Assembly (NCBI GenBank): GCA_910584835.1
Contig: CAJUEG010000118.1
Span: forward strand, 1 to 5,942
Direction: 5' to 3'
Source: an uncultured Oscillospiraceae bacterium
Lineage (GTDB): Bacteria > Bacillota > Clostridia > Oscillospirales > Oscillospiraceae
Length of the DNA: 5,942 bases
The notes under the pieces are model-generated. The model did not search any database and was not told the origin of the DNA. It worked only from the letters and a program-made list of their open reading frames with translations. Numbering within the stretch: the first letter of the stretch is position 1; each line of letters opens with the position of its first letter. Made by a program: the position numbers and the translations under genes. Of this stretch, positions 1 to 3,753 are shown piece after piece.

Positions 1-383
1 CAGCCGGTACAGTGGAGGTTGCAGGCGGAGGTGGGGTCCAGCAGGATGGCCCAGGGGATGTTGCAGCCGTAGCGCTCCCGGGCCTCCTCCTGGACGGTCC
101 AGCCGATGAGGTTGCCGTTGAGCATAAAGTTCTCAAAGAAGGTCTTGCGCACCTCGCCGTCAATGTCCGTCCACATGGAGCGGATCAGCTTGTACCAGTT
201 GTTATCCGGGTTCTCAATCACCCTGCGGAAGGCGGCCCGCTGGGTGGGGAAGCTGTTGGGGCCGTCCCCGGCGAAGCGGTCCACCCAGTCCATCAGCTTG
301 GGGATGTTGGCGTCCGGGTCCTTGTCCAGATAGCTGTAGACCGCCCGGAACCCGGCCCGCTTCACGCTGTCCATCATACTCAT
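1..383 (-). CDS. Radical SAM protein, N-terminal part (cut by window edge)
   Basis: The first 127 residues of a radical SAM enzyme are present. After a mostly hydrophilic region of about 115 residues comes the motif DPTSACNLHCTG (residues 116-127). Cys121 and Cys125 are the first two ligands of the CX3CX2C site that binds the [4Fe-4S] cluster and S-adenosylmethionine. The window ends two bases (TG) into codon 128, which is therefore very likely the third Cys. The N-terminal extension before the cluster motif (it includes MDWVDRFAGDGPNSF, residues 31-45) is longer than in minimal radical SAM proteins. The ATG at 383 is chosen because AAAGGAA lies 10 bases upstream; Met3 and Met4 are possible alternatives. 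The barrel, any SPASM domain and the substrate-determining part lie outside the window, so the reaction cannot be named. The family call is firm, the specific function unknown. Confidence 0.88.
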   Translation of the reverse strand, partial: MSMMDSVKRAGFRAVYSYLDKDPDANIPKLMDWVDRFAGDGPNSFPTQRAAFRRVIENPDNNWYKLIRSMWTDIDGEVRKTFFENFMLNGNLIGWTVQEEARERYGCNIPWAILLDPTSACNLHCTG

Positions 384-393
384 ATTGTACACG

Positions 394-400
394 TTCCTTT
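394..400 (-). promoter_or_regulatory. Ribosome binding site of the radical SAM gene
   Basis: AAAGGAA on the minus strand ends 10 bases before the ATG at 383. It supports that start over the in-frame Met3 and Met4 just downstream, for which the spacing would be too long. Confidence 0.6.
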
Positions 401-557
401 CTGTTTGTCCTGCGGGAATTGTCCCTTTTTCATTCCTAATGATACCTGCCGAGTTTGTTCGCACCGTTTCTATTGTGTTTTGATATCATGAAAACGTACC
501 TGTTTTCTCCACCTGCCGTCATAATACTCTCTTCCAAAATTTAGTTCCATAGACAGG
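401..557. other. Non-coding gap upstream of the radical SAM gene
   Basis: This AT-richer stretch has no convincing coding frame and should carry the radical SAM promoter on the minus strand. The best -10 candidates I can see there are TATTAT (521-526) and TATCAT (439-444). Neither has a good -35 box at 16-18 bases, so no promoter is called with confidence. No RNA gene or repeat was recognised. Confidence 0.4.
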
Positions 558-595
558 AAACGGGACCATGTCAAAGTTTTGACATGGTCCCGTTT
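558..595 (-). terminator. Perfect 17-bp hairpin, probable terminator of the TetR gene
   Basis: The arms 558-574 and 579-595 are exactly complementary around a 4-base loop (575-578). The stem has a GGGACC/GGTCCC core with AAA and TTT at its outer ends. It begins 48 bases past the TetR stop codon and before the radical SAM gene, both on the minus strand, which is where a terminator is expected. The weak point is the missing long U-tract: on the minus strand only the stem's own TTT is followed by CCTGTC. It could instead be a protein-binding palindrome or an mRNA 3'-end stabiliser. Confidence 0.55.
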
Positions 596-643
596 GATGT
601 AAAATTTTGTCGAAACATGGGTTTTCCTGGTTTGCTGCCCCAA

Positions 644-1204
644 TTATTTCCCGTTTTTCTGCGCCAGCCGCTCCAGGGTGTAGTCCAGGCAGCCCCCCAC
701 CAGAATGTCGAAATCGTCCATCCGCTCAATGACGCTGGAGGGCATCCCCTGTTCCACCCAGCTGAGGACGATACTGGCCAGCCCCTGGGTGAGCAGCTCG
801 GTCATAAAGGCGATCTGGTCCTCTGTCACGGCGTAGTTCCGGGCGGCCAGGCGGGTGCGGGCCTCCACCAGGGGCATGGCCCACCGCCGAACATGGCTTT
901 CCACATAGCTGCGCTCATAGGCCCGGTACACATTGAGGGCCAGAACGCGGTTTTCGCGCAGCAAGGTCAGGGTGCGTTCCATGGCTGCGTGCCACTCCTC
1001 CGGGCGGACGGCGCCCAGCTCGTCCAGCAGGATCTGGATGCCGTAATCCACCACCCCATACAGGTCGGAGAAGTGATAATAAAACGCCTGCCGGGAGATG
1101 CCGCACTTATCCACCAGCTCGGTGACGGTGATGTCGTCCAGCCGTTTTTCCCGAAGCAGTTCTGCCAGCATCGTCATAATTTGGTTTTTGGTAGATTTTG
1201 CCAC
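644..1204 (-). CDS. TetR/AcrR family transcriptional regulator
   Basis: A 186-residue protein of normal TetR length. Residues 25-55 form the DNA-binding helix-turn-helix, including TVTELVDKCGISRQAFYYHF (26-45), with the Y-Y-H-F end of the recognition helix typical of the family. The rest is a helical ligand-binding and dimerisation domain. Its end (QGLASIVLSWVEQGMPSS, about 140-157) resembles the C-terminal domain of DhaS-like regulators from Firmicutes; that resemblance is from memory. Translation starts at GTG 1204: AAAGGAG lies 7-8 bases upstream, whereas the internal Met10 and Met12 would cut into the helix before the HTH. The gene diverges from the split TauE/SafE pair across a 140-base gap, so the likely role is ligand-responsive control of that exporter and of itself. 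The ligand is unknown. Confidence 0.9.
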   Translation of the reverse strand: MAKSTKNQIMTMLAELLREKRLDDITVTELVDKCGISRQAFYYHFSDLYGVVDYGIQILLDELGAVRPEEWHAAMERTLTLLRENRVLALNVYRAYERSYVESHVRRWAMPLVEARTRLAARNYAVTEDQIAFMTELLTQGLASIVLSWVEQGMPSSVIERMDDFDILVGGCLDYTLERLAQKNGK

Positions 1205-1210
1205 AACACT

Positions 1211-1218
1211 TCTCCTTT
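1211..1218 (-). promoter_or_regulatory. Ribosome binding site fixing the GTG start of the TetR gene
   Basis: AAAGGAGA on the minus strand lies 6 bases before the GTG at 1204 (7 counted from AAAGGAG). It is the only good Shine-Dalgarno in the region and decides the start at GTG rather than at the internal ATGs. Confidence 0.7.
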
Positions 1219-1234
1219 TCTCGATTCTTGGAAC

Positions 1235-1263
1235 ATTATACCGGGTTTTGCCGGAACGCGCAA
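1235..1263 (-). promoter_or_regulatory. Promoter of the TetR gene
   Basis: On the minus strand TTGCGC (1258-1263) and a consensus TATAAT (1235-1240) are separated by exactly 17 bases. The start point would fall near 1228, giving a leader of about 24 bases before the GTG. The spacer contains the inverted repeat CCGG-GTTTTG-CCGG (1241-1254), placed between the two boxes where a bound repressor would block RNA polymerase. It is a candidate autoregulatory operator. Confidence 0.7.
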
Positions 1264-1273
1264 GAACCGGATT

Positions 1274-1305
1274 TTGACACTTGTAATATTTTGTAAAGGA
1301 ATAAT
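1274..1305 (+). promoter_or_regulatory. Weak candidate promoter of the TauE/SafE pair
   Basis: A consensus -35 TTGACA (1274-1279) lies on the plus strand in the divergent gap. The nearest reasonable -10, AATAAT (1300-1305), is 20 bases away, longer than the ideal 17, so the promoter may be weak or need an activator. The stretch 1271-1310 is markedly AT-rich compared with its surroundings. The pairing of the boxes is uncertain. Confidence 0.35.
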
Positions 1306-1344
1306 TTTTTGATCCGGCGGCAAACTGAGACTGGGGTGAGCGCG

Positions 1345-1710
1345 ATGAAGAGGAAAAAAGAAAAAACGCTGTGGTATGCCCTGGCGGGGGCCGCCGCCGG
1401 GGTGGTCAACGGCTTTTTCGGCGGGGGCGGCGGCCAGGTGCTGGTGCCCATGCTGGCGGGGAAGTGCGGGCTGGACCAGCGCCGCGCCTTCGCCACGTCG
1501 GTGGCGGTGATCGCGCCGCTGTGCGCCCTGTCCGCCGCCGTCTACTGGTTCCGGGGGCAGCTGGACCTGGCGCTGGCCCTGCCCTATCTGGCGGGGGGGC
1601 TCATCGGCGGCTTTGTGGGGGGAAAGGTGTTTAAAAACCTGTCCATGACCTGGCTGCGCCGGGTTTTTGCCCTGCTTATCCTGTACGGCGGGGTGAGGGC
1701 GTTCCTATGA
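1345..1710 (+). CDS. Half-length TauE/SafE family membrane protein, first half
   Basis: A 121-residue integral membrane protein of the TauE/SafE (sulfite/organosulfonate exporter) family, about half the usual length of around 250 residues. After a basic N-terminus (MKRKKEK) come about four hydrophobic segments, near residues 9-29, 48-69, 74-93 and 103-121. The first runs into a glycine-rich motif (GFFGGGGGQVLVPML, 23-37), the family's repeat signature, followed by a conserved-looking AFATSV (48-53). The ATG at 1345 is preferred because GGGGTGAG lies just upstream; a longer frame from TTG 1309 lacks such a site. The stop overlaps the start of the second half by ATGA, so the two are probably translated together and assemble as one transporter. 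The substrate (sulfite, another sulfur anion or something else) cannot be read from sequence. It diverges from the TetR gene, its likely regulator. Confidence 0.85.
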   Translation: MKRKKEKTLWYALAGAAAGVVNGFFGGGGGQVLVPMLAGKCGLDQRRAFATSVAVIAPLCALSAAVYWFRGQLDLALALPYLAGGLIGGFVGGKVFKNLSMTWLRRVFALLILYGGVRAFL

Positions 1711-2066
1711 CGGACTGGCTCATCGCCGCCCTGGCCGGGGCGGCCACCGGGGTGCTGTCCGGCTTCGGGGTGGGGGGCGGCTCGCTGCTGCTTATCTACA
1801 TGACCAGCTTTGCCGGGGTGCCCCAGACCCTGGCCCAGGGGGTCAACCTGCTCTACTTCCTGCCCACCGCCGCCACCGCCCTTCCCTCCCACCTGAAAAA
1901 CGGCTATGTGGAGAAAAAGGCGCTGGTCCCCGCCATCGCCGCGGGGCTTATGTGTTCCGCCCTCACCGCCTGGGCGGCCACGGCGCTGGACGTGGATATT
2001 CTGCGCAGGTGCTTCGGGGGCTTTCTCATCCTCATCGGCCTGCGGGAGCTGTTCCGGAAGGAATAA
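1707..2066 (+). CDS. Half-length TauE/SafE family membrane protein, second half
   Basis: A 119-residue membrane protein with the same plan as the preceding gene: a first hydrophobic helix ending in a glycine motif (GFGVGGGSLLLIYM, 19-32), then segments near 40-60, 72-92 and 100-114, and a basic end (RELFRKE). Full-length family members carry two such repeats in one chain; here each is a separate gene. The ATG at 1707 overlaps the previous stop (ATGA, 1707-1710), and GAGGG lies 7 bases before it, so translational coupling is likely. The first copy has VP after the glycine motif where this one has IY, so the halves are diverged and not interchangeable duplicates, consistent with a heterodimer. 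Joining the two frames would need a shift at the overlap; intact starts and Shine-Dalgarno sequences on both favour a real split over a sequencing error. Confidence 0.85.
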   Translation: MTDWLIAALAGAATGVLSGFGVGGGSLLLIYMTSFAGVPQTLAQGVNLLYFLPTAATALPSHLKNGYVEKKALVPAIAAGLMCSALTAWAATALDVDILRRCFGGFLILIGLRELFRKE

Positions 2067-2072
2067 TTTTGC

Positions 2073-2101
2073 TTGCCTTCCCGCCGCTTTCGTGCTAAGA
2101 T
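2073..2101 (+). promoter_or_regulatory. Promoter of the ZIP transporter gene
   Basis: TTGCCT (2073-2078) and TAAGAT (2096-2101) are spaced by exactly 17 bases, with TGC directly before the -10 (extended -10). The expected start point, about 2107-2109, coincides with the left edge of the hairpin at 2107-2138. It starts only a few bases after the stop of the second TauE/SafE half, so the ZIP gene is probably its own unit. Confidence 0.6.
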
Positions 2102-2106
2102 AGGGC

Positions 2107-2138
2107 TTGCCGGACGGACCTTGCGGTCCGTCCGGCAA
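2107..2138 (+). promoter_or_regulatory. Perfect 14-bp GC-rich hairpin at the predicted 5' end of the ZIP mRNA
   Basis: The arms TTGCCGGACGGACC (2107-2120) and its exact complement (2125-2138) enclose a TTGC loop. The sequence after the stem (AATTATGTTT) has no proper U-tract, so a terminator for the upstream TauE/SafE genes is possible but not convincing. The -10 box at 2096-2101 predicts transcription starting at the foot of the stem, which would make it a 5'-terminal stem-loop, a structure known to stabilise mRNAs. A palindromic operator just downstream of the promoter is a third possibility. Confidence 0.55.
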
Positions 2139-2147
2139 ATTATGTTT

Positions 2148-2152
2148 AGGAG
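2148..2152 (+). promoter_or_regulatory. Ribosome binding site of the ZIP transporter gene
   Basis: AGGAG lies 9 bases before the ATG at 2162 and 10 bases after the hairpin ends, leaving it unpaired in the predicted leader. Confidence 0.6.
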
Positions 2153-2161
2153 CGCTCACAC

Positions 2162-2941
2162 ATGAATCCCATCTTGTTTGTTACCCTTTTGACTGCCGCG
2201 ACGGGCGTGGGAGGCCTGGCCCTGGGGGGCGCGCTGGCCGCCCTCGTCAAGCGGGAATCCCCCCGGGGGACCAGCGTGCTGCTCAGCTTCACCGCCGGTT
2301 TAATGCTGGCCATCGTGGCGCTGGACATGGTGCCCGAGGCCATGGAGGCCGCCCCCTGGCTGCCCATGGTTCCGCTGGTGCTGGTGGGGGGGTTCCTGGT
2401 GACTTATCTGCTCAACTGCTGGATCGACAAGAGCGCCCACCACGAGGACGAGAACAATCCCCACCACTGCGCCTGCGGCCACCACGACCTGCACACGGCG
2501 GGGCTGGTGCTGGCGGCGGCGGTGGCGCTGCACAACGTCCCCGTGGGCATGGCGGTGGGGGCGTCGGTGGCGGTGGAGGGCATCTGCCTGGCCAGCGTGC
2601 TGGCGGCGGTGACCATCGGTCTGCACAACATCCCCGAGGGGATGAGCATCGCCATCCCCCTGCTTCACGACGGCTCTAAGACCCTGGGGGCCATCGGCGT
2701 GGCGGCGCTGTCCGGCCTGCCCACGGTGGCGGGGGCGCTGGCGGGGTATTTTGTGGGCAACCAGGCCCCCGCCGCCCTGGCCGCCGCCCTGAGCCTTGCC
2801 GGGGGCGCCATGCTCTACGTGGTGTTCTTCGAGCTGCTGCCCGAGGCGTCCCTCCAGTGGAAGTCCCGCTGGTCCATCCTTGCCACGGTGGTGGGCTTTG
2901 CCCTGGGGGTGCTGCTCATTTTCGGGCACGGGCACCACTGA
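2162..2941 (+). CDS. ZIP family divalent metal transporter
   Basis: A 259-residue membrane protein with the length and layout of bacterial ZIP (GufA/ZupT-like) transporters, which bring Zn2+ and sometimes Fe2+ or Mn2+ into the cytoplasm. Hydrophobic segments lie near residues 3-29, 38-58, 67-87, 112-134, 138-165, 174-198, 203-226 and 237-255. The signature helices are present: ALHNVPVGMAVG (122-133, fourth helix) and GLHNIPEGMSIAIP (153-166, fifth helix). Between the third and fourth helices is a loop rich in metal ligands (HHED at 93-96, then HHCACGHH at 101-108), and the protein ends in HGHH. The fourth helix has Val128 where most relatives have a metal-binding Glu, and the fifth has His155 where Gln is common in the GufA group. 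The gene has its own promoter and hairpin leader. The family is certain; metal and direction of flow are inferred. Confidence 0.92.
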   Translation: MNPILFVTLLTAATGVGGLALGGALAALVKRESPRGTSVLLSFTAGLMLAIVALDMVPEAMEAAPWLPMVPLVLVGGFLVTYLLNCWIDKSAHHEDENNPHHCACGHHDLHTAGLVLAAAVALHNVPVGMAVGASVAVEGICLASVLAAVTIGLHNIPEGMSIAIPLLHDGSKTLGAIGVAALSGLPTVAGALAGYFVGNQAPAALAAALSLAGGAMLYVVFFELLPEASLQWKSRWSILATVVGFALGVLLIFGHGHH

Positions 2942-2954
2942 GAAACCCTCCGCC

Positions 2955-2983
2955 TTGCATTTTTTCTCCCGTTCTGCTATAAT
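2955..2983 (+). promoter_or_regulatory. Promoter of the cytidylate-kinase-like gene
   Basis: TTGCAT (2955-2960) and consensus TATAAT (2978-2983) are separated by 17 bases, with TGC directly before the -10. This is among the strongest promoter matches in the window. It starts 14 bases after the ZIP stop, so the downstream gene can be expressed independently. The start near 2990 gives a leader of about 53 bases. Confidence 0.8.
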
Positions 2984-3005
2984 ATGGGTGTACTGGACCA
3001 TACGC

Positions 3006-3020
3006 GGCGGCGGGGCCGCC
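3006..3020 (+). other. Small GC hairpin in the kinase-like gene leader
   Basis: GGCGGC (3006-3011) and GCCGCC (3015-3020) pair around a GGG loop, ten bases before the Shine-Dalgarno sequence. It is short and could be chance in GC-rich DNA. Confidence 0.25.
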
Positions 3021-3030
3021 CAGTGGAAAA

Positions 3031-3036
3031 GGAGGG
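3031..3036 (+). promoter_or_regulatory. Ribosome binding site of the cytidylate-kinase-like gene
   Basis: GGAGGG, preceded by AAAA, lies 6 bases before the ATG at 3043. It is a strong Shine-Dalgarno match and fixes the start. Confidence 0.7.
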
Positions 3037-3042
3037 CTGTAT

Positions 3043-3660
3043 ATGAGCAAGCAGATTATTACCATCAGCCGGGAGTTCGGTTCCGGCGGCCGGTCCGTGG
3101 GCAAGCGGGTGGCCGAGCTGCTGGACGTGCCCTATTACGACAAAAAGCTGGTGGAGCAGGTGGCGGTGGAGACCGGCTTCGACGAGAAGTTCATTGAACA
3201 GGAGGGGGAGTACGCCTCTCCCTGGCAGTCCCTGCTGTCCTACGCCTTTCCCGGCGCGCGGCTGCGCCACCCTGTGAACGGCGGGCTGTCCACCGCCGAC
3301 TTCCTGTGGGTCATCCAGTGCCGGGTGATTCTGGACCTGGCGGAAAAGGGGCCGTGCGTCATCGTGGGCCGCTGCGCCGACTACATTCTGCGGGACCGCC
3401 AGGACGTGCTCAACGTGTTCATCCACGCCCCCATCGCCTATCGGGCGGACCGGGTGGTGCGGCTGTACGGCGAGTCCGACCAGTCCCCCGAGAAGCGTCT
3501 GGAGGAGAAGGACAAGCGCCGCCGCGCCTACTATAAGCACTACGCCAACCGGGACTGGGGGATGAGCCAGAACTACCACCTGTCCCTGGATTCCAGCCTG
3601 GTGGGGGTGGAGCGCTGTGCCCAGCTCATCCTGGACGTGGCGCGGAATCCCGAATCGTGA
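3043..3660 (+). CDS. Cytidylate kinase-like family protein
   Basis: A 205-residue soluble P-loop protein of the cytidylate kinase-like family (Pfam Cytidylate_kin2). The N-terminal strand ITISREFGSGGRSVGKRVAE (6-25) carries the nucleotide-binding loop in this family's form: G13-S-G-G-R-S-V-G-K21, in place of a canonical GxxxxGK[ST]. Next come YYDKKLVEQVA (31-41), the strand CVIVGRCADYIL (105-116), a basic lid-like segment DKRRRAYYKHYANRDW (157-172) and YHLSLDSS (178-185). True CMP kinase (Cmk) phosphorylates CMP/dCMP, but members of this family are widespread in Clostridia as extra copies, and their substrate is, to my knowledge, not established. CMP kinase activity should therefore not be assumed. 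The gene has its own promoter and ends two bases before a terminator, so it is probably monocistronic, and its neighbours give no clue to its role. Confidence 0.88.
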   Translation: MSKQIITISREFGSGGRSVGKRVAELLDVPYYDKKLVEQVAVETGFDEKFIEQEGEYASPWQSLLSYAFPGARLRHPVNGGLSTADFLWVIQCRVILDLAEKGPCVIVGRCADYILRDRQDVLNVFIHAPIAYRADRVVRLYGESDQSPEKRLEEKDKRRRAYYKHYANRDWGMSQNYHLSLDSSLVGVERCAQLILDVARNPES

Positions 3661-3663
3661 AAA

Positions 3664-3695
3664 AACCGCTCCGCCCAGGACTGGGCGGGGCGGTT
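3664..3695. terminator. Terminator shared by two convergent genes
   Basis: The arms 3664-3677 and 3682-3695 form a 14-bp stem with loop GGAC. On the plus strand all pairs form, including one G-U (3670-3689), and TTCTCCTATT follows. Read on the minus strand the stem has one A-C mismatch but is followed by six U, made from the A-run 3660-3665 that begins with the last base of the kinase-like gene's TGA. It lies between the kinase-like gene (plus) and the phosphate transporter gene (minus) and can serve both. Confidence 0.82.
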
Positions 3696-3753
3696 CTCCT
3701 ATTCAGAAGCGGTACCGGCAGACCCGGTGCGCGGCTTCGCGGCCAAAACTGAT

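Noticed and set aside
12..491. A 159-codon plus-strand open frame opposite the radical SAM gene
   Set aside because: The minus strand encodes a radical SAM N-terminus with the cysteine motif; the plus frame is low-complexity shadow.
584..1312. A 242-codon plus-strand open frame opposite the TetR gene
   Set aside because: Antisense shadow: the minus strand has a well-formed TetR protein with its own promoter and Shine-Dalgarno, and this frame shows no recognisable domain.
1309..1344. N-terminal extension of the first TauE/SafE half from TTG 1309
   Set aside because: The ATG at 1345 has a good Shine-Dalgarno (GGGGTGAG) and a typical basic start; the extension adds 12 residues without family similarity.
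2102..2161. A metal-sensing riboswitch before the ZIP gene
   Set aside because: The leader is only about 54 bases and consists of one simple hairpin; it cannot hold a known Mn2+ or other metal riboswitch fold.
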